Assembly (NCBI GenBank): GCA_041399065.1 | Contig: JAWKTN010000006.1 | Location: 124,001-188,000, forward strand | DNA length: 64,000 nucleotides | DNA from: JAGQPD01 sp020426865 | Lineage (GTDB): Bacteria; Planctomycetota; Planctomycetia; Pirellulales; Pirellulaceae | Direction of reading: 5' to 3' | Shown here: one piece after another, positions 1 to 8,439 of the stretch | Layout: each line of letters opens with the position of its first letter | How positions within the stretch are numbered: position 1 is the first letter of the stretch | Position numbers and translations under genes: made by a program | Notes under the pieces: generated by a model | Databases searched by the model: none | What the model saw: the letters and a program-made list of their open reading frames with translations, nothing else | Told to the model about the DNA's origin: nothing

Positions 1-1
1 C

Positions 2-736
2 CCCCACCCAGAGTCACTCGCAGGTACGCCCGCCTACATGGCGCCAGAATTGTTCGACGGCGCGCCAGCCGATATGCGCAGCGATGTCTATGCCATGGGC
101 GTGACACTGTATGTCCTGCTGACCGGACTGACCCCCTTCCACCAGAATTCGCTCACCGAATTGGCTCGACTCCACGCCGAACAACCCGTTCCCGATCTTC
201 GACGCATTATCGCCCACGTTCCTGACCACCTCGAGGAGGTTATCCGGCGCTGTATGTCGAAGGAACCACGGGAGAGATTTGCCGACAGTACCGAACTGCT
301 GCACGAACTGCGGATGGTCTATGGTAACCTCCGCCCACTATCAAGCATCGTCGATGAAGCCATCGCCGGTTTGAATGTCACCGTCACACGGGAGAACGAT
401 GCCTTTTTGCTCCGTATGGAACTCGCCGAAGGACGCTTCCAAACCGTACGCGTCGCCGAGTCCGCCAGCGGGCCGCTGGCGGATCGGTTGGTCAAAATCT
501 ACAGCGTCTGTGGGTTTGCCGTCCCTGAGTATTATCGTCGGGCACTGGAACTAAATGCCACGCTCACTCACGGTGCCGTTGCTATCGAAAATATCAACGG
601 CTCCCCTCACTTTGTGATGAACAATGCCTACTCCCGCGCGACCTGCGACCCATCCGAAATCCGCGGCAGCCTCCTCACGATCGCTCATCATGCCGATGCC
701 ATTGAAAAACTGCTGTCCGACGAAGATCGGCATTGA
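2..736 (+). CDS. Serine/threonine protein kinase, C-terminal part (5' end outside window)
   Basis: The reading frame is open from the first bases, so the gene starts upstream. The visible part begins in the activation segment (GTPAYMAPE, the APE motif of Hanks-type kinases). It continues with subdomain IX (DMRSDVYAMGVTLYVLLTG) and the conserved arginine region near RCMSKEPRERF. After the kinase fold (about residue 110 of the visible part) comes a roughly 130-residue tail with no recognised domain. Its alternating pattern recalls YbjN/CesT-like chaperone folds, but that is only an impression. The catalytic loop and ATP-binding lysine lie outside the window. Planctomycetes have many such kinases; the substrate cannot be inferred. 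The neighbour is convergent, so no operon partner is visible downstream. Confidence 0.9.
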   Translation, partial: PHPESLAGTPAYMAPELFDGAPADMRSDVYAMGVTLYVLLTGLTPFHQNSLTELARLHAEQPVPDLRRIIAHVPDHLEEVIRRCMSKEPRERFADSTELLHELRMVYGNLRPLSSIVDEAIAGLNVTVTRENDAFLLRMELAEGRFQTVRVAESASGPLADRLVKIYSVCGFAVPEYYRRALELNATLTHGAVAIENINGSPHFVMNNAYSRATCDPSEIRGSLLTIAHHADAIEKLLSDEDRH

Positions 737-826
737 TCGGGAGACGGGGAGGGTTGGGACACGAAGATGGGGACAGGAAGATGGGGAGATAGGTTAATAC
801 TTGTTGGTTCGAGGTATTGCGATGGT

Positions 827-1591
827 TCAGGGTGGTGGCGGTTGAAGTTCCACTTGCCACCGCCGTGGTACGGCATCAAAGGCGGCCTGATACGTGCGTT
901 CCAGCGGAACCGACACATGACCATGCGGACGCAGGAATAGCGGCATGTCGGGTAGAGTTCGACCAACCGCTACGGGTTCTACGAACGCTTCGATAACGGC
1001 ACTGGAACTGTACGCCACGAGTGTCAGTGGTTCGTCTGCCGGCAATGCGAACGATTGGTCGTCATCCTCCGAGCCAACTCCTGAATTCAGTGCTGTCCAG
1101 ATCAATCCGTGGATACCTTGCGGGTCACGAGGCCCTGGTGGAAGTAGATCGATCAGTAACAGATGAATGCCTGCCTCCAATAATTCGAGAGTCTTCCCGA
1201 CAAACTGATCGACCGCATGCTGACTCGACTTGTTTCCGGGAGAGATGATTTCGATCATCGCGACCACGTCATCGCCACTTCGATGGCGGACGACGACGCG
1301 ACTCCGTTTGCGCGACCAAGGCGGATGTGCTGCGCGCGATGAAAAACGGACTTGAGGTTGGGCCGTGGCCAGTTGCGATTCATCCGTTTGATACTCACGC
1401 ATCTCTTGCCGATGGGGCGTCTCGAGCGTAAGCACGTCTGGGCCGAAACCACCGGCAATTTGTTCCGCCATCGCATAATACTCGCCAGGCAGTACGTGAG
1501 TATTCAATGCCCGGCTGATCGTGGAAATCCACTCGTGATGGAAGTGGTGAAATGTTCCCGCAATGACGCGGGTCCAATCGTGGATCGGCAT
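827..1591 (-). CDS. DUF4058 family protein
   Basis: This 254-residue protein matches what I know of DUF4058, a family common in cyanobacteria and planctomycetes. It starts MPIHDWTRV, typical of the family N-terminus. It has a central hydrophobic beta-strand with the motif EIISPGNK, then a helix and a second strand (HLLLIDLLPPG). The E-x-x-x-P-x-N-K core resembles the catalytic core of PD-(D/E)XK-like folds; I infer this from the pattern and have not shown it. No signal peptide or membrane segment is visible, so it is probably cytoplasmic. It stands alone between a convergent kinase gene and an intergenic gap of about 185 bases. Function unknown. Confidence 0.85.
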   Translation of the reverse strand: MPIHDWTRVIAGTFHHFHHEWISTISRALNTHVLPGEYYAMAEQIAGGFGPDVLTLETPHRQEMREYQTDESQLATAQPQVRFSSRAAHPPWSRKRSRVVVRHRSGDDVVAMIEIISPGNKSSQHAVDQFVGKTLELLEAGIHLLLIDLLPPGPRDPQGIHGLIWTALNSGVGSEDDDQSFALPADEPLTLVAYSSSAVIEAFVEPVAVGRTLPDMPLFLRPHGHVSVPLERTYQAAFDAVPRRWQVELQPPPP

Positions 1592-1777
1592 GGGAGCTAC
1601 CCTCTGAATCAGCGTGGAGTTATTCTCCCATCGTATTCAACCGTAGCCGAGTTGAAAAGTATCTGCTTGGAGGTGTCGTGACCGAGCGTACGATTGCGAA
1701 ACGTTCAAGCGGGTGCGTCGCAACGCGGCGGGGCGAGCCGAAATTGGCTCGCCCCTGCCATCGTAGGATCCAATGAC

Positions 1778-3211
1778 CTACGCCAGCGAATCGACGAACG
1801 ATTCCATATACTTCATCTTGTTCGGTGCCGCAGCGGGTCCTCCCACCGAACTTCCGGGAACCGTCGTGTCGACTCGGTAGTTGTCCCCCATGAAGAACGC
1901 GGCGAAGCTGGTGGCGAAATCTTCAAACGGATTCGTGCGGCCATAGTTGCGCACGAAGTTCTTCGCGCCCATGCGGTGCCACCAATTGTCGCTTGCGTCC
2001 AGGCCGGTGTCGTTAAACGTGACGTAGAAACCGCCGTACTTGGATCGCGTCAGAATGCGATCCGAATTCATCCACCCGCTCAAGTCTCGGAACGTTTGCA
2101 CCGAGCTGTTTTCGCTAGGACTGTCCCAATTATGACCGACCTCGTGGATCACCGTTTGCATGAGTCGATCGACGTTATTCATCGAGGCGGTCGTCAGGGT
2201 GATCGACCCGTTCCCGGAATTCCACCCTAGCACGCTCGAACCGGTTGTGCCACCATTGCTGTCGCTGATCCAACTTCCTTGCCGATAGAACGTCAAGCCT
2301 CCTCCGGTGCTTGTTTCCAGCAATCGTACGTTGCCAGTCGCGTGATGCAATTCCGCCAACGCTCGGTCAACGTTCTCCACCGCAGTATCGGTCCAGCTTC
2401 CCGCACCGTAAGTGGAAGTCTGATTGCCAAGTCCACTAAACGACGTTGTTGTTTGGTTCGTGTTTTTGAACCAGATTGTCGTGTCGTCACTGGACGTGTT
2501 GTAGACCCGGTCCGACGAACCTTCGTCACGCAGCACGCGGTCCTGGCCGCTGCCAGCCCACATCCAATCGCTGCTCCCACCACCATACAACCCGTCGTCA
2601 CCCGATTGCCCGTAGAGATAGTCAACGCTCGAGCCGCCATAGAGACTATCGTCGCCGGAGCCTCCGACGAGATAGTCAACGCCGGACCCACCCTTCAAAA
2701 CGTCGTTGCCACCCTCTCCCGAAAGCTTGTCACTATTGGCACCGCCGATCAATGTATCATTGCCGTCACCACCTTTGAGCTCATCATCGCCCGTGCCGCC
2801 GTCCAGCAAGTCGTTGGCCTTGCCACCAGAAAGCTGGTCCTTGCCACTCCCGCCAAAGGCGTCCATCCGGACGTTGGTCGTATTGGAGACCACGTCGTCG
2901 CCGCCCAGGGCATCGACGCGGATGCTGTTGATGACGGACTTGGAAAAGAATCGCTGGAGACTCTGGCCACTCGCGTCCTTCTGTAACGCACCGCTGGCGT
3001 CCTTGACGGTGACGCGAATCTGGTTAAAGCTGGCGTCGACGATCTCGACGACGTCACGAACGCCGGTCCCTTCGACATGAACAACGCCACCAGCTTCCAG
3101 GCCAATGTCGGCGGCCATCAACTGGCGATCCTCCATGCGTTGCATCGATAACGTCCGTTTGCCTCGTTGTTGTGAGCGTTTCTTGCGCAAGTTCGTGGTT
3201 TTGAAGAACAT
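1778..3211 (-). CDS. RTX (hemolysin-type calcium-binding repeat) surface protein with zincin-like C-terminal domain
   Basis: Secreted protein of 477 residues. I chose the ATG at 3211 (MFFKTTNLRKK), which has a GGGAAAG Shine-Dalgarno-like sequence; the longer frame uses a TTG and lacks one. Near the N-terminus, MEDRQLMAAD is the planctomycete LEPR-XLL-type motif, expected on exported surface proteins. Residues about 95-250 hold repeated GGxGxDxL nonapeptides (GGTGDDELKGG, GGDGNDTLIGG), which form calcium-binding parallel beta-rolls. The C-terminal 200 residues contain HEVGHNWD (an HExxH zinc motif) and, about 65 residues later, NPFEDFATSFAAFF. This arrangement resembles gluzincins such as anthrax lethal factor. 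A calcium-stabilised protease is the likely role. Cleavage activity and substrate are inference. Confidence 0.85.
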   Translation of the reverse strand: MFFKTTNLRKKRSQQRGKRTLSMQRMEDRQLMAADIGLEAGGVVHVEGTGVRDVVEIVDASFNQIRVTVKDASGALQKDASGQSLQRFFSKSVINSIRVDALGGDDVVSNTTNVRMDAFGGSGKDQLSGGKANDLLDGGTGDDELKGGDGNDTLIGGANSDKLSGEGGNDVLKGGSGVDYLVGGSGDDSLYGGSSVDYLYGQSGDDGLYGGGSSDWMWAGSGQDRVLRDEGSSDRVYNTSSDDTTIWFKNTNQTTTSFSGLGNQTSTYGAGSWTDTAVENVDRALAELHHATGNVRLLETSTGGGLTFYRQGSWISDSNGGTTGSSVLGWNSGNGSITLTTASMNNVDRLMQTVIHEVGHNWDSPSENSSVQTFRDLSGWMNSDRILTRSKYGGFYVTFNDTGLDASDNWWHRMGAKNFVRNYGRTNPFEDFATSFAAFFMGDNYRVDTTVPGSSVGGPAAAPNKMKYMESFVDSLA

Positions 3212-3367
3212 CGATCTTTCCCTTGGTGCCGTGGAAAACTGTGAATTCAAGGCGGCTCGAACAGGCCTGTCCGAGTTCGCATTCCGATAAGTTCTTTGCG
3301 TGATGCCACACGATCTGTTACGAAAAAAGTTCCGCGGCTGGCAATGTTGCACGGCCGGCAATGTTGC

Positions 3368-3384
3368 ACGGCTGTCCCAGCCGT
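3368..3384. repeat. Palindromic element, copy A
   Basis: ACGGCTG-TCC-CAGCCGT, a perfect 7-bp inverted repeat with a 3-base loop. It is preceded by AATGTTGC, a flank also seen (as AATGTTCC) beside the other copies. Confidence 0.8.
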
Positions 3385-3465
3385 CTTCTCACTGAAAACA
3401 ACAGTAGTCGTTCCCGAGATGGCTGCAGCGGTGGTCCTGCTGGAAATGGCAGCCATGGAACATTG

Positions 3466-3483
3466 ACGGCTGGGGACAGCCGT
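3466..3483. repeat. Palindromic element, copy B
   Basis: ACGGCTG-GGGA-CAGCCGT, the same stem as copy A in the opposite orientation as judged from the loop. Flanks are GGAACATTG on the left and GTAACAC on the right. Confidence 0.8.
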
Positions 3484-3639
3484 GTAACACTTAGGTCGCT
3501 CGAAATACGTGGTTTCACGGAGTCACAGGTTTACCGTGATGCGTGAAGATGCGATCGTCGTGAGGCAGTACGCTTGCCCAGGGATCTTGTCGATCTGGCT
3601 GGGAGTGGAAATATCGTTTACGGTTTCGGAGTGATGCAA

Positions 3640-5565
3640 ATGGTGCGAATCACCTGTCGGCTTTTGTCACTGATGGTATTGGCAACGCATGTGCCCGGCG
3701 GTGTCGCCGGTGGGCAAACCGTCGTGGGTGAACGCGATACGGTGTCGGTGAACGACTGGCGCTGCGTAGGACAGGATCGTGGCTGCCAGCGTTATTCCGG
3801 GCTTGCTCAGATCCATCGCGACAACGTTTCACAATTGCGGGTCGCCTGGACTTATCACACCGGTGAGCTGAAGGATCGTCCGGGGAAGACGATTGAATGC
3901 ACACCGCTCGTCATTGAAGGCACGATGTACATTACGACTGCCTACTCGAAGGTCGTCGCGCTGAACGCAGCGACTGGCGAGGAACTGTGGCAATTCGACC
4001 CATTTGGTGACGGACAAAAGGCCGCCGGTCCATTGGCCAGCGGCGGAGTCAATCGTGGATTGGCCTATTGGTCGGAGAACCGAGAGGAAAAGAATGGCGA
4101 ACGTGGTCAACGACGGATCATTCACGGCACGGCCGACGGCCGATTGTTTTCGCTTGACGCCGACACAGGAAAGTTGGATCCAAAATTCGGGCAACAAGGT
4201 GTGAAGGATCTTCGCGAGGATTTGGAACAAGACATTGGTGCACTCAGCTATGGCCCAACGTCAGCGCCGGCTATTTGCCGGGACCGAATTGTGATCGGCG
4301 TCTCGTGCGGTGAAGGGCCGGGGGTTGCCGCGCCGGGTGACATCCGCGCGTTCGATGTTCGCACAGGAAAGCAACTGTGGAGTTTCCGCACGGTGCCTCG
4401 ACCCGGCGAGTTCGGCAACGATACCTGGCAGGACGACTCGTGGCGCAACCGCGGCGCCGCCAACGCGTGGGGAGGCGTAAGTGTCGATGAAGTTCGTGAC
4501 GCGGTCTACGTTGGAACCGGCTCGGCTGCATTCGATTTTTACGGTGGTGATCGGAAGGGGGCCAACCTGTTCGCGAATTGCACGATTGCGATTGACGCCG
4601 CGACGGGAAAACGCAAATGGCATTTTCAGACGCTTCGACATGACTTGTGGGATCACGATCTACCGATCTATCCGAATTTAGTCACCGTAAATCACAACGG
4701 TCGCCGCATCGACGCCGTTGCGCAGGTTACCAAGACAGGATTTGTCTATCTATTCGATCGCGATGTCGGCACTCCGTTGTTCGATATTGAGGAACGAAAG
4801 GTTCCCAGGTCCGATGTACCGGGTGAAGAGTCCTCTCCGACGCAGCCGATACCGGTCAAGCCGCCGCCGTTTGCCGTTCAAAATATGAATGCTGACAATG
4901 TGACTAACATCTCTCCGCAGTCACGTGAGTTCGTCTTGGAAATACTTCGGCAGTTGCGTTCGGGCGTGGCATTTACGCCGCCCAGCTTACAGGGAACTGT
5001 CGTGGTTCCGGGTTTTCATGGTGGCGCCACGTGGTCCGGTGCATCGTTTGATCCGACGACGTCCACGCTGTTTGTCAATTCAAATAATGTGCCGAATATC
5101 ATCACGCTGGAAAAGGCCAAACCGGGAGCCGGGTTTGACTATACGCACAAAGGGTACATCCGCTTTCTCGATGAAGATGGCTATCCGGCGATCAAGCCAC
5201 CGTGGGGACAGCTGACGGCGATCAATTTAGATCGAGGCGAAATCGTTTGGCAGATGACGCTAGGTGAAATTCCTGAGCTAACGGCGCGCGGCATTCCGCA
5301 GACCGGGACGGAAAATTTTGGTGGCACGATTGTCACGGCCGGGGGGCTTGTTTTCATCGGTGGCACGAAGGACGAACGATTTCACGCGTTCGATAAAGAT
5401 TCGGGAGAACTATTATGGCAAGCCCAACTGCCCGCCGGCGGTTATGCGACGCCATGTACGTATGCGGTGAATGGCCGACAATTTGTTGTGATTGCGGCTG
5501 GAGGAGCTGGAAAGCTGGGAACGAAAGCGGGAGATGCCTTTGTTGCGTATGCCTTACCCGAATGA
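3640..5565 (+). CDS. PQQ-dependent dehydrogenase (glucose-dehydrogenase-like quinoprotein)
   Basis: A 641-residue eight-bladed quinoprotein. I take the ATG at 3640: GGAG at 3628-3631 sits 8 bases upstream, and the protein then opens with a clean signal peptide (MVRITCRLLSLMVLATHVPGGVAGG). Propeller signatures include AWTYHTGE, ALNAATGEELWQFDP, RIIHGTADGRLFSLDADTGK, AIDAATGKRKWHFQ and, near the end, GGYATPCTY-GRQFVVIAAGG. This is the pattern of the membrane glucose/quinate dehydrogenase branch. The five-helix N-terminal membrane domain of those enzymes and any fused cytochrome are absent, so it is probably a soluble periplasmic enzyme passing electrons to a separate carrier. Its end overlaps the mutarotase gene. 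The sugar or alcohol substrate is not determined; the sugar-handling neighbours favour an aldose. Confidence 0.9.
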   Translation: MVRITCRLLSLMVLATHVPGGVAGGQTVVGERDTVSVNDWRCVGQDRGCQRYSGLAQIHRDNVSQLRVAWTYHTGELKDRPGKTIECTPLVIEGTMYITTAYSKVVALNAATGEELWQFDPFGDGQKAAGPLASGGVNRGLAYWSENREEKNGERGQRRIIHGTADGRLFSLDADTGKLDPKFGQQGVKDLREDLEQDIGALSYGPTSAPAICRDRIVIGVSCGEGPGVAAPGDIRAFDVRTGKQLWSFRTVPRPGEFGNDTWQDDSWRNRGAANAWGGVSVDEVRDAVYVGTGSAAFDFYGGDRKGANLFANCTIAIDAATGKRKWHFQTLRHDLWDHDLPIYPNLVTVNHNGRRIDAVAQVTKTGFVYLFDRDVGTPLFDIEERKVPRSDVPGEESSPTQPIPVKPPPFAVQNMNADNVTNISPQSREFVLEILRQLRSGVAFTPPSLQGTVVVPGFHGGATWSGASFDPTTSTLFVNSNNVPNIITLEKAKPGAGFDYTHKGYIRFLDEDGYPAIKPPWGQLTAINLDRGEIVWQMTLGEIPELTARGIPQTGTENFGGTIVTAGGLVFIGGTKDERFHAFDKDSGELLWQAQLPAGGYATPCTYAVNGRQFVVIAAGGAGKLGTKAGDAFVAYALPE

Positions 5566-6784
5566 TCGCGATCGCTCGCGAGCGTACTTGTCGCAATCCT
5601 GGGAACGGACTTGGTTGTGTTGGGCCGCGGCCTGGGCACTGTGTCTCGTCGGTCCAAATGCCTTTGCGGATCCACCGCCGGGGACGACGTTGAGCAATCT
5701 TGGTGCATGGCAGTCGTTGCCTGACATTCCGGTGAAACTTGGATTGGGCGGCCCTGTCGTAGGTGTGAGCAATGGCGCGCTGGTTGTCGCTGGTGGTGCG
5801 AATTTTCCCGAAGGGCCTCCGTGGTCGGAGCCACCGGGGAAGAAGCGATGGCATCGCGAGATCTTTGCATTGGTCGACACCAACGGTGGATGGCGAGCGG
5901 CCGGGCAGTTACCGGTGAATTTGGCCTACGCCGCCACTGTGCCGTGGCGTGATGGGTTCCTCATCATCGGTGGTGAGGAGGATGGCACGGCGGTCGATAC
6001 AGTGTATTTCTGCCGATTCGAGCGAGAGGAGTATCGCTGTAGTGTGACGCATATATGCAACATGCCGGTGGCGGCCAGCTATTTGTCGGCGTGCCGAGTA
6101 GCGGGAGGCGAGACGATTTACGTTGCTGCAGCGACTCGGTCCGGCAATTTTCCCTGCATGGACGTCAAGCACTTCTGGCGGCTCGAATTCGATGATCCGT
6201 CGGAACCGACGTGGACGCGACTGCCGCCGTGGCCCGGTGCTGCGCGGCACAAAGCGATGCTCGTGGCGCTGGGCAATGCCGATGGAAATCCCGACGTTGA
6301 CAGAGCGGTCTATTTGTTTGGCGGCGAGCGACCTTGTGTGGATGAAAGCGGGCAGCCGATGCTCGACCGGTTTGAATACCTGACAGACGCGTATCGTTAT
6401 AGGGAGTCCGACGAGTGGTCGCGCATGGCAGAATTGCCTGTCCATGATGGGGGGGACGGGCGGTATGCCGGCCAGCGCCGACCGATTGCCGCGGCTGCCT
6501 GTGTTGCGCTCGACGCCCGACGGTTTGCTGTCTTTAGCGGCGACACCGGTCGGTATGTAACGCAGCCGCTCGACGATCGCCCGGACTTCCCGACCGATAT
6601 TCTGGTTTACGACCGGCAGCTCGACCAATGGCAGGCGGCTGGCAGGATGCCGCGTGGTGTCGTTACGACGACAGCGGTGTGGTGGCAGAAGAAAATCGTG
6701 ATTCCGTCTGGTGAACTCCGTCCGGCGATTCGGACGCCGCAAGTAATCGCTGTCATGCCCGACGGGGGCGATACGGCACAATAG
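5549..6784 (+). CDS. Cyclically permuted mutarotase / NanM-like kelch protein
   Basis: About 411 residues forming a kelch-type six-bladed propeller of the N-acetylneuraminate epimerase (NanM) class. The family hallmarks are visible: GVSNGALVVAGGANFP followed by PPW and KKRWH, later LPVNLAYAATVPWRDGFLIIGGE, YLFGGERP and FAVFSGDTGRYV. The N-terminus has a hydrophobic export segment (WLCWAAAWALCLVGPNAFA). The start is uncertain: ATGs at 5492, 5534 and 5549 are all in frame, and none has an ideal ribosome binding site. I list the shortest ATG, which overlaps the dehydrogenase by 17 bases. Family members interconvert anomers of sialic acid; with an AGE epimerase directly downstream, amino-sugar handling is plausible. 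No sialic acid lyase or sialidase is in view, so the substrate stays open. Confidence 0.85.
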   Translation: MPYPNDRDRSRAYLSQSWERTWLCWAAAWALCLVGPNAFADPPPGTTLSNLGAWQSLPDIPVKLGLGGPVVGVSNGALVVAGGANFPEGPPWSEPPGKKRWHREIFALVDTNGGWRAAGQLPVNLAYAATVPWRDGFLIIGGEEDGTAVDTVYFCRFEREEYRCSVTHICNMPVAASYLSACRVAGGETIYVAAATRSGNFPCMDVKHFWRLEFDDPSEPTWTRLPPWPGAARHKAMLVALGNADGNPDVDRAVYLFGGERPCVDESGQPMLDRFEYLTDAYRYRESDEWSRMAELPVHDGGDGRYAGQRRPIAAAACVALDARRFAVFSGDTGRYVTQPLDDRPDFPTDILVYDRQLDQWQAAGRMPRGVVTTTAVWWQKKIVIPSGELRPAIRTPQVIAVMPDGGDTAQ

Positions 6785-6794
6785 GAGCAGATGT

Positions 6795-8009
6795 GTGGCA
6801 CTGACGAATTTTCGCGGTGTGACGCGATCACGCATCGAGTTCCTGCGCGATACGTATCGCGATGGACTGATCGGGGATACAATTCCGTTTTGGTTTCCGC
6901 GGTGTGTCGACCAAGAGCAGGGGGGATTCTGGACGGCGTTTGACCGCGATGGCACGCTGATTGATGACGATAAAGGTGTCTGGCAGCAGGGCCGTTGTAC
7001 GTGGCTGTTGGGTGAACTTTACAACCAATGCGAGCGTCGCGAACAGTGGCTGCAGTGGGCCCGGCAGGGCGCGGCGTTTATTGAGCAATTCTGCATCGAC
7101 GCCACGGACAACCGGATGTGGTTCCATGTTACGCGCAGTGGGACGCCGCTACGCAAACGCCGCTACGCCTATAGCGAAGCATTTGCGGCGATCGCCATGG
7201 GCGAACTCTATCAAGCCACGGGCGAAGAGCGGTACCGAACGCTCGCGTGGTCGTTATTCGAACGGTACCTTGGGGTCATGCGCGGGCACTTGCCAACCGT
7301 GCCCAAGTTTACCGGGCATCGCCCCACGAAATCGATTGGCGTACCGATGATCGCGATCGTTACGGCCAGGCAACTGTTGGACAGCACGGGACTTGAAAGT
7401 GCCAGCAACACAATAATGGCATCGATTGACGAGATTCGCCGCGACTTCGTCAAGCCGGAACTGCAATGCGTGATGGAGACCGTCGGAATGGGTGGCGAAG
7501 TAATCGATCATTTCGATGGTCGGACACTCAATCCTGGCCACGCCATTGAAGCGGCGTGGTTTTTGCTGTGGGAAGGGAAAGTCCGAGGCGATGCAACACT
7601 AGTGCAGCTAGGTTGTCAGATGCTCGACTGGATGTGGCAGCGAGGATGGGATCGAGACTGTGGCGGAATTTACTACTTTCGTGATGTGCGCGGCTGGCCT
7701 GTCCAAGAGTATTGGCACGACATGAAGTTTTGGTGGCCTCACAACGAAACGATCATCGCGACGCTGTTGGCGTTTCAATTGACCGGGGACGCCCGCTATG
7801 CCGACATGCACACTCAAGTTCATGATTGGTCGTACAAACATTTTCCGGACCGAGAATGTGGCGAGTGGTACGGGTATCTTCACCGCGACGGATCCCCCAG
7901 TTCGTCGCTGAAAGGAAACTTGTGGAAGGGACCGTTTCACTTGCCGCGGATGCAATGGATCTGTTGGCAAATATGTGAGGAGATGCTGCTGCAAAACGGG
8001 GGCGCTTAG
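6795..8009 (+). CDS. AGE family epimerase/isomerase (N-acylglucosamine 2-epimerase-like)
   Basis: A 404-residue alpha/alpha-barrel enzyme starting at a GTG 10 bases after the mutarotase stop, with an AGGAGC ribosome binding site. Typical motifs are DQEQGGFWTAFDRDG and KGVWQQGRCTWLLGELY near the N-terminus, NPGHAIEAAWFLL with the conserved histidine in the middle, and KFWWPHNETIIATLLAF towards the end. The length fits renin-binding-protein/AGE enzymes (about 400). There is no signal peptide, so it is cytoplasmic. Family members interconvert N-acetylglucosamine and N-acetylmannosamine, or cellobiose or mannose epimers. The specific substrate cannot be read from the sequence. It is the last gene of the three-gene sugar cluster. 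Confidence 0.92.
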   Translation: MALTNFRGVTRSRIEFLRDTYRDGLIGDTIPFWFPRCVDQEQGGFWTAFDRDGTLIDDDKGVWQQGRCTWLLGELYNQCERREQWLQWARQGAAFIEQFCIDATDNRMWFHVTRSGTPLRKRRYAYSEAFAAIAMGELYQATGEERYRTLAWSLFERYLGVMRGHLPTVPKFTGHRPTKSIGVPMIAIVTARQLLDSTGLESASNTIMASIDEIRRDFVKPELQCVMETVGMGGEVIDHFDGRTLNPGHAIEAAWFLLWEGKVRGDATLVQLGCQMLDWMWQRGWDRDCGGIYYFRDVRGWPVQEYWHDMKFWWPHNETIIATLLAFQLTGDARYADMHTQVHDWSYKHFPDRECGEWYGYLHRDGSPSSSLKGNLWKGPFHLPRMQWICWQICEEMLLQNGGA

Positions 8010-8161
8010 TGCTGGTGACGTGGTGCTGTTCCAATGGGGAATGCATAAGTGATGAATATTGTATTGCAGTTTTCAAGTAAAGTGATAGATTGGGCTAAGA
8101 GCCAGCGAGTTGAAACCGGACATTTCTCGCCAATCGTGCTCGATCGGCAAGGTAATGTTCC

Positions 8162-8179
8162 ACGGCTGTCCCCAGCCGT
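8162..8179. repeat. Palindromic element, copy C
   Basis: ACGGCTG-TCCC-CAGCCGT preceded by AATGTTCC. It matches copy B read on the other strand, including the 4-base loop. Confidence 0.8.
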
Positions 8180-8364
8180 AAAAGTACAACGGCCGTCCGC
8201 AGTCGTCCGACAGTCGTCCGACAGTCCACTGTCTGATGTTCGCTTCTCAATAATCACAAACACAATCAGATCACAAACACAATCACCCTTCGCTACGATC
8301 CAAGGACTCGAAGATGTTTCATTTGAATCGACCACATGCTCGGCGAAGCGGGTGGAGCGAAAGC

Positions 8365-8396
8365 GTGAAGTGAAGCAGTGAAGTGAAGCAGTGAAG
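8365..8396. repeat. 13-bp tandem repeat, about 2.5 copies
   Basis: GTGAAGTGAAGCA occurs at 8365-8377 and 8378-8390, then a partial copy GTGAAG. It lies about 45 bases before the start codon of the next gene. Confidence 0.75.
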
Positions 8397-8439
8397 TTTT
8401 CCGTTTGGTGGATGTAATACGATGGAGAGAGAGGAAACG

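Larger units (their letters stand above)
3212..3639. other. Intergenic region with palindromic repeats
   Basis: No gene is supported in this divergent gap between the RTX protein and the PQQ dehydrogenase. It holds two copies of an ACGGCTG/CAGCCGT palindrome (listed separately). Next to the first is a tandem duplication of the string CAATGTTGCACGGC. Short open frames here have no family resemblance and no ribosome binding site. Confidence 0.7.
8010..8439. other. Intergenic region with palindrome and short tandem repeats
   Basis: This region separates the AGE epimerase from the thioredoxin/PDZ gene. It contains the third copy of the ACGGCTG palindrome, a duplicated GTCGTCCGACA string near 8208-8225, and a 13-base tandem repeat next to the downstream gene. 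A 110-codon open frame (8049-8381) runs across these repeats and does not look like a protein. Confidence 0.65.

Noticed and set aside
811..826. 15-base string TGGTTCGAGGTATTG shared with the region near 44528
   Set aside because: A match of this length is expected by chance in a window of this size, and the flanks do not match.
5549..8009. Complete sialic acid catabolic operon
   Set aside because: Only the NanM-like and AGE-family genes are present; no lyase, kinase, sialidase or transporter lies beside them.
8049..8381. 110-codon open frame upstream of the thioredoxin/PDZ gene
   Set aside because: It runs through the palindrome and short tandem repeats, has no ribosome binding site and no protein-like composition.
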